Positions 1-5,903 of a stretch of 10,923 nt of DNA are shown here, in pieces. This DNA is from Bacillota bacterium (GTDB taxonomy: Bacteria; Bacillota; Clostridia; Lachnospirales; Lachnospiraceae). Below the pieces are notes generated by a model. That model was not told the DNA's origin. It did not search any database and saw only the letters and a list, made by a program, of their open reading frames with translations. The translations under genes were made by a program, and so were the position numbers. Position 1 is the first letter of the stretch; each line of letters opens with the position of its first letter. The DNA lies in the NCBI GenBank assembly GCA_023428655.1, contig JAEYXC010000095.1:1-10923 (forward strand), written 5' to 3'.

Positions 1-1
1 G

Positions 2-298
2 GTATATCTTTTATCCAATTATAGCAAAAAGCATTTTACACTCAGTAAACCAACCTTTAACTTCATTCACTATGTGGATGGAGGAGTTATATCCTACGAG
101 GTTAAAGCAATCAAGCCTGAGCCTAAGATATATCGGACTTTGATTGATCAATATGATATCAATCCCCGGGAAGCGGTTTTCCTTGATGATTTAGAACGAA
201 ATCTGGAAGGGGCTAAGCCCTTTGGCTTCCATACTATTCAAGTGGTGAATTACGAACAGACCATAGAGGAGCTTAGAAAACTGGGTGTCAGAATATAA
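2..298 (+). CDS. HAD-superfamily hydrolase, C-terminal part (5' end outside the window)
   Basis: This reading frame is open from the left edge to the TAA at 296-298, giving 98 residues; the start codon lies upstream of the window. It carries the last three HAD motifs. Motif II is LLSN at residues 3-6 (Ser5). Motif III is the lysine in IKPEPKIY (Lys38). Motif IV is VFLDDLERN (Asp62-Asp63), the metal-binding acidic pair. The nucleophile motif DxD and the cap domain must lie in the missing upstream part. The pattern KPEPxIY followed by FLDD about 20 residues later is typical of the haloacid dehalogenase/epoxide hydrolase/phosphoglycolate phosphatase-like subgroup, so it is probably a small-molecule phosphatase or dehalogenase. 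The substrate cannot be told. An internal GTG at position 74 is only an in-frame valine codon, not a convincing start. A hairpin terminator ends the unit. Confidence 0.87.
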   Translation, partial: VYLLSNYSKKHFTLSKPTFNFIHYVDGGVISYEVKAIKPEPKIYRTLIDQYDINPREAVFLDDLERNLEGAKPFGFHTIQVVNYEQTIEELRKLGVRI

Positions 299-374
299 CT
301 ATTCCGATGAAACGGAGATGCTTTGCAAGATGTAATAGAAATTCAATAGAATCGTCGGGTATTAGCCGGAGGTC

Positions 375-417
375 ATATCGATAATCGTATGGAATTTACG
401 ATTATCGATATTTTTTT
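375..417 (+). terminator. Rho-independent terminator after the HAD gene
   Basis: A perfect 15-bp inverted repeat (375-389 and 397-411) with a 7-nt loop is followed directly by a run of seven T (411-417). The stem is AT-rich (ATATCGATAATCGTA), so its strength comes from length rather than GC. No A-run precedes the stem, so it acts mainly on the plus strand. It separates the HAD gene from the iron operon. The 76 bases between the HAD stop codon and the stem hold nothing recognisable. Confidence 0.85.
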
Positions 418-459
418 GACGATCTTTTAAAATTTATTGAGAATCAGTATCAAAAAATC

Positions 460-488
460 TTGACTTTTTTATTCATTTGCCATATGAT
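460..488 (+). promoter_or_regulatory. Sigma-A promoter of the feo operon
   Basis: The -35 hexamer TTGACT (460-465) and the -10 hexamer TATGAT (483-488) are separated by exactly 17 bp, each one base from consensus. Transcription would start near 495, only a few bases before the Fur box. This is a strong promoter held down by a repressor, as expected for iron uptake. Confidence 0.8.
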
Positions 489-500
489 AACAATGGATAT

Positions 501-519
501 GGAAATGATAATCATTATC
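501..519. promoter_or_regulatory. Fur box (iron-responsive operator) of the feo operon
   Basis: The core ATGATAATCATTATCAT (505-521) is a palindrome with 8-bp arms around a single central base. Aligned to the classical 19-bp Fur consensus GATAATGATAATCATTATC, positions 501-519 match at 17 of 19 bases. It lies between the predicted transcription start (about 495) and the first feoA start codon, so Fur-Fe2+ bound here would block initiation or early elongation. Binding by a full-length Fur encoded elsewhere is inferred. The short Fur-like protein at 3274-3552 is another candidate binder. Confidence 0.85.
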
Positions 520-544
520 ATGAAAATCGAAAGGTAGGAAGCAC

Positions 545-757
545 ATGTCACTGGCAATGTTAAGAATAGGTGAAATTAGAAAAGTATTGGATTTCCGTGG
601 CAAGGATGAGATGAAGAAGCATCTTCGGGACCTCGGCTTTGTCAAAGGCGAGAGTGTACAGGTAATCGGGGAGAACCCAAGTGGCCTGATTCTCATGATA
701 AAAGGTTCCAGGATTGCACTGAACCGTGGACTTGCATCCATGATTATGGTCGAATAA
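545..757 (+). CDS. feoA: FeoA-domain protein, divergent first copy
   Basis: This small cytoplasmic protein of 70 residues has an SH3-like FeoA fold and is an accessory partner of the FeoB ferrous-iron permease. FeoA proteins are thought to bind FeoB and modulate its GTPase or gating. The family pattern is visible as LRDLGFVKGESVQVI (residues about 27-41), which corresponds to the canonical LxDMGxTPGxxVxVI, and as a C-terminal strand ending SMIMVE. The usual APLGDP loop is replaced by NPSGLI, so this copy has diverged from the next gene. It is the first gene after the Fur box. The ATG at 545 follows a purine-rich AAGGTAGGAA stretch (531-540); Met5 at 557 has no ribosome binding site. A 48-bp gap separates it from the second feoA. 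Confidence 0.9.
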   Translation: MSLAMLRIGEIRKVLDFRGKDEMKKHLRDLGFVKGESVQVIGENPSGLILMIKGSRIALNRGLASMIMVE

Positions 758-805
758 TTAAGAAAAGCTTTAATAATAAATATCATAAATTAATGGAGGT
801 AAGTC

Positions 806-1024
806 ATGACTTTAAAGGATCTAAAGCCGGGTCAACAAGGAGTTGTCACCTCAATCGGTGATAAGGGGCCGGTGAGAAAAAGGATTATGGATATGGGAGT
901 TACTCCTGGAGCTATGATAAAAGTAATTAAGGTCGCACCCTTAGGTGACCCGATTGAGGTTAATATAAGGGGTTACGAGCTTAGTCTTCGAAAAAGCGAA
1001 GCAGCACAAATAATAGTAGAATAA
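806..1024 (+). CDS. feoA: FeoA, canonical copy
   Basis: This 72-residue SH3-like protein matches the FeoA family closely. It has LKDLKPGQQGVV near the N-terminus, then MDMGVTPGAMIKVI (about 29-42), the APLGDP loop (44-49) and GYELSLRKSEA towards the end. It should act at the cytoplasmic face with FeoB. A strong GGAGG (795-799) lies 6 bases before the ATG. The feoB start follows its stop codon by only 14 bases, so the two are almost certainly co-translated from one mRNA. It is more conserved than the first copy and is the better candidate for the core FeoB partner. Confidence 0.95.
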   Translation: MTLKDLKPGQQGVVTSIGDKGPVRKRIMDMGVTPGAMIKVIKVAPLGDPIEVNIRGYELSLRKSEAAQIIVE

Positions 1025-1038
1025 TCGGGAGGATTATC

Positions 1039-3240
1039 ATGTCTTATATCATTGCATTAGCGGGAAATCCCAATTCAGGCAAAACAACTCTGTTTAATGA
1101 ATTAACCGGCGCCAGACAGCATGTGGGTAATTGGCCGGGTGTTACAGTGGATAAGAAAGAAGGTACCTATCGTAAGAATAAAGAATTGACTATTCTGGAC
1201 CTTCCCGGTACATATTCCCTGTCTCCTTATTCCGCGGAGGAAATCATCGCAAGAGATTATATTGTGAAGGAAAGACCGGATGCGGTAATTAATATACTGG
1301 ACGGAACCAGTATTGAACGTAACCTATACCTGACACTTCAGATTATGGAAACCAGAGTGCCCATGGTCATTGCAATTAATATGATGGATGAGGTAGAAGC
1401 AAAGGGTGACAAGATCAACTGTGAGAAGCTAGAGAAGCTGTTAGGGGTTCCCGTGGTGCCAATTGTCGCACGTAGCGGAAAAGGCTTGGAGGAGCTAATG
1501 AAGGCTGCCGCTAAGGTTGCAGAGAACAAGAAGCTAACGGACAGAGCGGAGCTCTTCGATACACAGATCAAGGAAATTATTGATGACGTGAGTAAGCTAC
1601 TGACTGCGACAACGGAGGAAGAGACCTATTGGAAGGCACTGAAATTAGTGGAAGCCGATGAGGTTGTTTTCGAGGAGCTGGCAGAGGATAAGAAAGAGAG
1701 CATTAAAGCAATCCTAGACAATGTAGAGAAAAGCAAAGGAATTGATCTGGAAGCAAAAATTGCTGATTTTAGATATCAATACATTACTAAGATTGTGAAG
1801 GAAGCAGTTAAGAAGTCCGCTACTGGTCATGTGGAAACCAACTCGGATAAACTGGATAAGCTGCTTACCAACCGTTTTCTTGCCATCCCCGTCTTTGCAG
1901 TGGTTATGTATCTTCTTTTTGCCTGTACCTTTAGTGAGAACTTCTTATTCATAGAAGGAATGCCAAGTCCGGGTATCTGGTTAGCAGGTCTGGCTGAAAC
2001 CGGCTGGGGTGCGTTGACTGGGTTAGTGGAAGGATTATTGGCAACTGCATCTCCCTGGGTCCATTCCCTTGTAATTGAAGGAATTATGGGTGGAATCGGA
2101 GCAGTAATCGGATTCATTCCATTGGTATTGGTGCTGTTCCTTCTGATTTCTGTATTAGAGGACAGTGGCTACATGGCCAGAGTTGCTTTTGTTATGGATC
2201 GTATCTTCCGTCGTTTTGGATTATCCGGCCGTTCCTTTATTCCCTTATTAATGGGCTTTGGTTGTGGAGTTCCTGCTATCACCTCAACAAGAACTCTGGA
2301 GTCTGAAAAGGATCGTAAAATAACAACAATTATCACAGGCTTTATGCCCTGTGGTGCTAAGCTTCCGATCTTTGCTTTATTTGTTTCGGTTATTTTTGCA
2401 GACAGTAATAAGACACTAGTGACATATTCCCTCTACATGCTCAGTATTGTGGTTGCGATCATTGTCTCCCTATTATTGAATAAATTTGTATATCATTCGG
2501 AGATCTCCAATTTTGTAATGGAGCTACCTCAGTACCGTATCCCTACCGGAAGAAGTGTAATGATTCATGCTGTGGAGAAGATTAAGGACTTTGCGATTAA
2601 GGCAGGTACCGTTATCTTTTTATCCACCATTCTACTATGGGTGCTTTCCAATTTCAACATGGATTCCTTTAATGGTAAAAACGCTGCTGTAAATGAGGAT
2701 GGCAGTATTATGAGTGAGATGGATGACAGCTTCCTGGCTAAGGGTAGCGGTGTTATTGCGCCGATCTTTAAGCCATTAGGCTTTGGTGAATGGAGACCCA
2801 CTGTAGGTATTATTACCGGATGGATCGCAAAGGAAAATGTAGTTGTTACCTTTAGTCAGCTCTATGATGAGGATATTACCTCCGAATATCTGGAGGAGTT
2901 CTTCTCCGGTTATTCGGAAGAGGAGCTGGAAGAGATGGGCTTTACGGATGGTTTATATAATGAAGAAGAGGCTTCAACCATCTATGCAGAAGGTATTCTT
3001 TTTGAAGGCGAAGATGAGAATGCACTTACTACGATGAAGGATGATATACCGAACAAAGCAGCAGCTTATGCTTATATGGTATTTAATCTGTTATGCATGC
3101 CCTGTTTTGCCGCAGTCGGAGCAATGAAGAGAGAATTAAAGACCTGGAAGCTGACGGGCTTTGGTATCGGAGTGCAGATGATAACCGCCTATATCGTTGC
3201 ACTGTTAATCAATCAAATCGGTGGTCTATTCGTAGCATAA
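1039..3240 (+). CDS. feoB: FeoB ferrous iron transport GTPase/permease
   Basis: FeoB imports Fe2+ through the inner membrane using a cytoplasmic G domain. The 733 residues are normal to slightly long for the family. G-domain motifs are all present: G1 GNPNSGKTT (9-17), G2 Thr36 in NWPGVTV, G3 DLPG (54-57), G4 NMMD (114-117) and G5 ARSGKG (144-149). A helical linker runs to about residue 275. The membrane part starts near 278 and contains the two Gate motifs with conserved cysteines, GFGCGVPA (Cys409) and GFMPCGAKLP (Cys438). A C-terminal LLCMPCF (Cys686, Cys689) precedes the last helix. An acidic stretch at residues 610-669 is inserted after the AKENVVVTFSQLY segment. The ATG at 1039 has GGGAGG at 1027-1032. 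Fur control is predicted from the upstream Fur box. Confidence 0.98.
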   Translation: MSYIIALAGNPNSGKTTLFNELTGARQHVGNWPGVTVDKKEGTYRKNKELTILDLPGTYSLSPYSAEEIIARDYIVKERPDAVINILDGTSIERNLYLTLQIMETRVPMVIAINMMDEVEAKGDKINCEKLEKLLGVPVVPIVARSGKGLEELMKAAAKVAENKKLTDRAELFDTQIKEIIDDVSKLLTATTEEETYWKALKLVEADEVVFEELAEDKKESIKAILDNVEKSKGIDLEAKIADFRYQYITKIVKEAVKKSATGHVETNSDKLDKLLTNRFLAIPVFAVVMYLLFACTFSENFLFIEGMPSPGIWLAGLAETGWGALTGLVEGLLATASPWVHSLVIEGIMGGIGAVIGFIPLVLVLFLLISVLEDSGYMARVAFVMDRIFRRFGLSGRSFIPLLMGFGCGVPAITSTRTLESEKDRKITTIITGFMPCGAKLPIFALFVSVIFADSNKTLVTYSLYMLSIVVAIIVSLLLNKFVYHSEISNFVMELPQYRIPTGRSVMIHAVEKIKDFAIKAGTVIFLSTILLWVLSNFNMDSFNGKNAAVNEDGSIMSEMDDSFLAKGSGVIAPIFKPLGFGEWRPTVGIITGWIAKENVVVTFSQLYDEDITSEYLEEFFSGYSEEELEEMGFTDGLYNEEEASTIYAEGILFEGEDENALTTMKDDIPNKAAAYAYMVFNLLCMPCFAAVGAMKRELKTWKLTGFGIGVQMITAYIVALLINQIGGLFVA

Positions 3241-3273
3241 TCCGAGGGTTGTGAAAGAGTAGGAGGAATTTAC

Positions 3274-3552
3274 TTGGATAAAATACTATTAGATCATACT
3301 AAGGATAAATCAGGTTCCGATAAGGAGCAGCTGCTTAGGACACTTCGCGCTAATGGACTTAAGATTACCAAGCAGAGAAAGCTAGTGATAGATATCATTA
3401 TGAATCAGGAATTTCATACCTGTAAGGATATCTATCAGTATGCAAGTACAATCGATCCAAAGATCGGAATTGCGACGGTATATCGGATGGTTAAGACCTT
3501 GGAGACCGTAGGGGTAGTGAATCGTAAGATTAATGTTACGATTGGAGAATAG
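3274..3552 (+). CDS. Fur-family regulator reduced to its DNA-binding domain
   Basis: The product has 92 residues, whereas Fur, Zur and PerR proteins are usually about 135-160. What is present aligns with the N-terminal winged helix: GLKITKQRKLVIDII (28-42), then the helix-turn-helix with recognition helix IATVYRMVKTLETVG (66-80). The chain stops in the wing at NRKINVTIGE. The whole C-terminal dimerisation and metal-binding domain, with the HHDH-type histidines and CxxC pairs, is missing. No remainder is encoded in another frame downstream, because the next gene starts 10 bases later. The start is a TTG at 3274, placed 7 bases after AGGAGG (3261-3266). Position in the feo operon suggests a role in iron control. 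Whether it binds DNA as a monomer, competes with full-length Fur, or is a decaying gene cannot be told. Confidence 0.82.
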   Translation: MDKILLDHTKDKSGSDKEQLLRTLRANGLKITKQRKLVIDIIMNQEFHTCKDIYQYASTIDPKIGIATVYRMVKTLETVGVVNRKINVTIGE

Positions 3553-3562
3553 GAGGACAGAG

Positions 3563-3709
3563 ATGACGGATATTATTGTTATTGGTATTGTACTTATATT
3601 GGTTGCCGGGGTGTCCTTCTATCTATGGAAGCGTAAGAAATCCGGTAAAAGCGGATGTGGATGCAGTGGCAGCTGTAGTGGCTGCAACGGTAGCTGTGGT
3701 AATCACTGA
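3563..3709 (+). CDS. FeoB-associated Cys-rich small membrane protein
   Basis: This 48-residue protein begins with one hydrophobic helix (residues about 4-22, TDIIVIGIVLILVAGVSFYLW). A basic KRKKSGK stop-transfer stretch follows, then a Gly/Ser-rich tail with five cysteines (32, 34, 38, 41, 45) and a terminal His48. This matches the layout of the small FeoB-associated cysteine-rich proteins found at the end of clostridial feo operons. The positive residues after the helix suggest the cysteine tail lies in the cytoplasm, where it could bind iron passing through FeoB; that function is inference. AGGAGG (3551-3556) overlaps the stop codon of the preceding Fur-like gene and lies 6 bases before the ATG, pointing to translational coupling. 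It is probably the last gene of the operon. Confidence 0.88.
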   Translation: MTDIIVIGIVLILVAGVSFYLWKRKKSGKSGCGCSGSCSGCNGSCGNH

Positions 3710-3811
3710 ACTACCATATCAGAATAAGGTGTAATAGTATTACTAATCAAGCTAAGTTAATACAATGCCTATGAGTATATAAAATGAGTTGATCAAATAA
3801 AATGAAAGAAT

Positions 3812-3876
3812 CAGGCTGCTGTAGCTGTGTACAATGATTACTAAATTAGTTTTCATTGTACCGATACAGCAGCCTG
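3812..3876. terminator. Nested long hairpin between convergent feo operon and aldolase gene
   Basis: The outer stem CAGGCTGCTGTA (3812-3823) pairs perfectly with 3865-3876. After a 5/3-nt internal loop, GTACAATGA (3829-3837) pairs with 3853-3861, and a further ACTA/TAGT (3840-3843 with 3847-3850) closes the tip. It lies 102 bases after the Cys-rich gene and 21 bases after the aldolase stop codon, so it is well placed as a shared two-way terminator. Neither flank has a pure T-run: the plus side reads TTATTATGCATTTTT and the minus side ATTCTTTCATTTTATTT. Termination is therefore likely but not certain. Positions 3710-3811 are AT-rich with no gene seen. Confidence 0.6.
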
Positions 3877-3897
3877 TTATTATGCATTTTTATTGCA

Positions 3898-4785
3898 TTA
3901 GCTTGCTTTGGTCTTAGCTACCTTAAGAATGTAACGGTCAAGCTTTTGCTTCAATTGCTCGGAAATCGTCGTTAGCGGTAATCGAACCTCATCGGAATCG
4001 ATTAAGCCGGTCTGAGAGAGGTAGTACTTAATCGGGGAAGGGTTAGGCTCCTTGAATAACAGAGGAATTAGATCATAGAGCTCTTTCCAGGTCTCCATGG
4101 CTCCGGTAATGTCATTGGACTTAACCTTATGATATACCTCAACGAATTGCTCCGTCTTTAAGTGTGCCGAAGCAAGAATACCACCATGTCCTCCGAGGGT
4201 CAAGGACAGATAAAACAGCAGGTCCTCTCCTGAGAGAATGGAAAAATCCTTTGGAGGATTCATAAGCAGGGACATGCTTTGCTTAATATCACCGCAGCAA
4301 TCCTTTAAGCCGATAATATTTTTGATTTCCGCCAGCCGATAGATTGTATCATTTTCAATATTAACACCGGTTCGGTAAGGGATATTATAAACAATCATAT
4401 TCAGATCTGTTTCATCCGCAATGGTTTTAAAATGTGCATAGATTCCATCCTGACTGGGCTTGTTATAATAGGGACAGACGGACAGAAAACCCTGGATATC
4501 ATAATATTCTGCAATCTTAACCTTCTTGATTACGTTAGCGGTATAATTCCCCCCGATTCCGACATAGACCGGAAGTCTCTTCTTATTATAGTCCATGGTA
4601 CGTTCTATCATTTCTTCAAATTCATAATCACTTAAAGTAGGAATCTCACCGGTGGTTCCTAAGGGGATGAAGCCGCTGATCCCCTTCTCTGAGTAATGCT
4701 CAATCAACCTTTTATAGGATTTAAAATCTATTTTATCGTTTTTGAATGGTGTAATAATCGGTAACCAGACTCCGTTAAGCTGCAT
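3898..4785 (-). CDS. dapA: Dihydrodipicolinate synthase family aldolase (DapA-like)
   Basis: This is a class I aldolase of the DHDPS/N-acetylneuraminate lyase family, a cytoplasmic TIM barrel of 295 residues (family about 290-300). The catalytic set fits E. coli DapA numbering: GTTGE (43-47, Thr44/Thr45), Tyr106-Tyr107 in CPYYNKP, Tyr133 in VYNIPYRTG, Arg138, and Schiff-base Lys161 in GLKDCCGD. True DapA condenses pyruvate with aspartate semialdehyde in lysine and diaminopimelate synthesis. Arg138 and the NIPYRTG segment favour this. However, GTTGEIPTL in place of GTTGES and the GGHGGILASAHL stretch (198-209) are less typical. The gene stands alone, divergent from an AraC regulator and not beside lysine genes, so a catabolic keto-acid aldolase is possible. 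AGGAGG (4795-4800) lies 9 bases before the ATG. Confidence 0.85.
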   Translation of the reverse strand: MQLNGVWLPIITPFKNDKIDFKSYKRLIEHYSEKGISGFIPLGTTGEIPTLSDYEFEEMIERTMDYNKKRLPVYVGIGGNYTANVIKKVKIAEYYDIQGFLSVCPYYNKPSQDGIYAHFKTIADETDLNMIVYNIPYRTGVNIENDTIYRLAEIKNIIGLKDCCGDIKQSMSLLMNPPKDFSILSGEDLLFYLSLTLGGHGGILASAHLKTEQFVEVYHKVKSNDITGAMETWKELYDLIPLLFKEPNPSPIKYYLSQTGLIDSDEVRLPLTTISEQLKQKLDRYILKVAKTKAS

Positions 4786-4854
4786 AGAAAAAAACCTCCT
4801 TATAGCGATTGGGAAACCTGAAGCAATATAGCATCCATGCTTTCAAGCAACCAC

Positions 4855-4883
4855 ATTATAATATTCGTATTCTATAGTCTTAT
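4855..4883 (-). promoter_or_regulatory. Candidate aldolase promoter with weak -35
   Basis: On the minus strand a perfect -10 TATAAT (plus 4855-4860) has only a poor -35, ATAAGA (plus 4878-4883), at 17-bp spacing. One half of a 9-bp inverted repeat (4885-4893) lies next to this -35. A good -10 with a poor -35 beside a putative activator site is the usual pattern of an AraC-activated promoter. This is inference from spacing only. Confidence 0.4.
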
Positions 4884-4884
4884 T

Positions 4885-4979
4885 TTATACAACATTATTT
4901 AAATTAAATAGCACAATAATGCTTTGAATATTGCATATAATGCTATATAATATTCATTAGGACGTTAAAAGTTGTATAA
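4885..4979. promoter_or_regulatory. Inverted repeat TTATACAAC / GTTGTATAA, possible AraC-type operator
   Basis: TTATACAAC (4885-4893) is repeated in inverted orientation as GTTGTATAA (4971-4979), with 77 bp between. The left copy touches the candidate -35 of the aldolase gene. The right copy lies just after the predicted start of transcription of the regulator gene. The arrangement would allow activation in one direction and self-repression in the other. The region is very AT-rich, so chance repeats are a risk. Confidence 0.35.
4924..4951 (+). promoter_or_regulatory. Candidate promoter of the AraC-family gene, inside an inverted repeat
   Basis: TTGAAT (4924-4929) and TATAAT (4946-4951) are 16 bp apart; a second TATAAT lies at 4936-4941. 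The same stretch is bracketed by an 8-bp inverted repeat, TGAATATT (4925-4932) and AATATTCA (4949-4956), which overlaps both hexamers. A protein bound to it would mask the promoter. Confidence 0.5.
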
Positions 4980-5003
4980 GGAAGGTGCTTAACGGAGGTT
5001 GTA

Positions 5004-5846
5004 ATGATAAATTTTGAAAAAGCGGGTTATCTAAATCATGATTTTAAGATATTTCATCTTATCGATCGACAGCGTAAGGAATTCGAGTTTCACTATCATG
5101 ATTTTAATAAAATTATTATCTTCATCAGCGGTAATATTAACTATACCATAGAAGGCAAGAGCTATAAGCTGCAGCCCTATGATATTCTTTTAGTGAATGC
5201 TGGAGAGATTCACAGACCTTCCGTACTTGATAACTCCCCTTATGAGAGAATCATCATTTACGTTTCGCCGCAATTTTTGAATACCTTCTCGGAGGAGGAG
5301 TATGATCTCAATTACTGCTTTAATCGGGCCAAGCAGGAGCATTCCAATGTTCTGAGAATCTATTCCATGGAGAAGAGCAAGCTCTTTCAGGTATGCCAGG
5401 AGCTGGAGCACTCCTTCTCTGATTATGCCTTTGCGAAGGAGCTTTATCAGAAGATTCTGTTTCTGGAGTTTATGATTCAATTAAACCGGACCGCAATACT
5501 CAATCATATTAACTATCTGGATTCCGCAAAGGATAATACTAAGCTGGTACAGATTCTGGATTATATCAATGAGCATCTGGGAGAGGAGCTCTCCATTGAT
5601 TCTTTATCGGCCAAGTTCTATCTGAGCCGTTATTATCTGATGCACTTCTTTAAGGAGGAGACCGGGTATACCATTGGAAATTACATTACGGAGAAACGTC
5701 TATTGCTAGCCAAAAATTTGGTACAGAACGGCAGCACCATCACTGAGGCCTGCTTCCAAAGTGGCTTTAAGAATTATTCCACCTTCTCCAGAGCCTTTAA
5801 GAAGGCATTTAATACCATACCAAAGAATGCAATGTTTATAGATTAA
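5004..5846 (+). CDS. AraC-family transcriptional regulator with cupin sensor domain
   Basis: The protein has 280 residues in the usual two-domain order. Residues about 15-90 form a cupin-like ligand-binding domain, with FHYHDFNKIIIFISG (His30, His32), a YDILLVNAGEIHRP strand (Glu68, His70) and a YERIIIYVSP strand. Residues about 180-280 form the AraC DNA-binding domain with two helix-turn-helices: the first near 198-219 (SLSAKFYLSRYYLMHFFKEE) and the second near 246-268, including the family signature ACFQSGFKNYSTFSRAFKKAFNTIP. The start ATG at 5004 has GGAGG at 4994-4998. It is transcribed away from the DapA-like aldolase, which is the obvious target. The inducer is unknown; by analogy with cupin-AraC regulators it may be a sugar or organic acid. 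The VOC-family gene follows after 57 bp and may be co-transcribed. Confidence 0.93.
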   Translation: MINFEKAGYLNHDFKIFHLIDRQRKEFEFHYHDFNKIIIFISGNINYTIEGKSYKLQPYDILLVNAGEIHRPSVLDNSPYERIIIYVSPQFLNTFSEEEYDLNYCFNRAKQEHSNVLRIYSMEKSKLFQVCQELEHSFSDYAFAKELYQKILFLEFMIQLNRTAILNHINYLDSAKDNTKLVQILDYINEHLGEELSIDSLSAKFYLSRYYLMHFFKEETGYTIGNYITEKRLLLAKNLVQNGSTITEACFQSGFKNYSTFSRAFKKAFNTIPKNAMFID

Positions 5847-5903
5847 TATAGTTGTAACCTTGCTGTATTAACAGTTAGACCACAGAAGGGAGTGTGTTTT
5901 ATT

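Noticed and set aside
74..76. Internal GTG as start of a 74-residue HAD protein
   Set aside because: The frame is open to the window edge and the HAD motif II LLSN lies upstream of this codon, so the gene simply begins outside the window.
469..786. Minus-strand open frame across the feo promoter and first feoA
   Set aside because: It is a shadow of feoA on the opposite strand, has no ribosome binding site and no recognisable domain.
3553..3709. Frameshift carrying the missing Fur C-terminal domain downstream
   Set aside because: Reading the sequence past the Fur stop gives no HHDH or CxxC Fur-like C-terminal pattern; it is fully occupied by the Cys-rich membrane protein with its own ribosome binding site.
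4432..4635. Plus-strand open frame inside the aldolase gene, and similar frames opposite the ABC exporter
   Set aside because: These frames lie wholly inside well-supported genes and have no family features or ribosome binding sites.
5892..5903. GTG at 5892 as start of the VOC protein
   Set aside because: It overlaps the ribosome binding site GGGAG (5888-5892); ATG 5904 is the better start.
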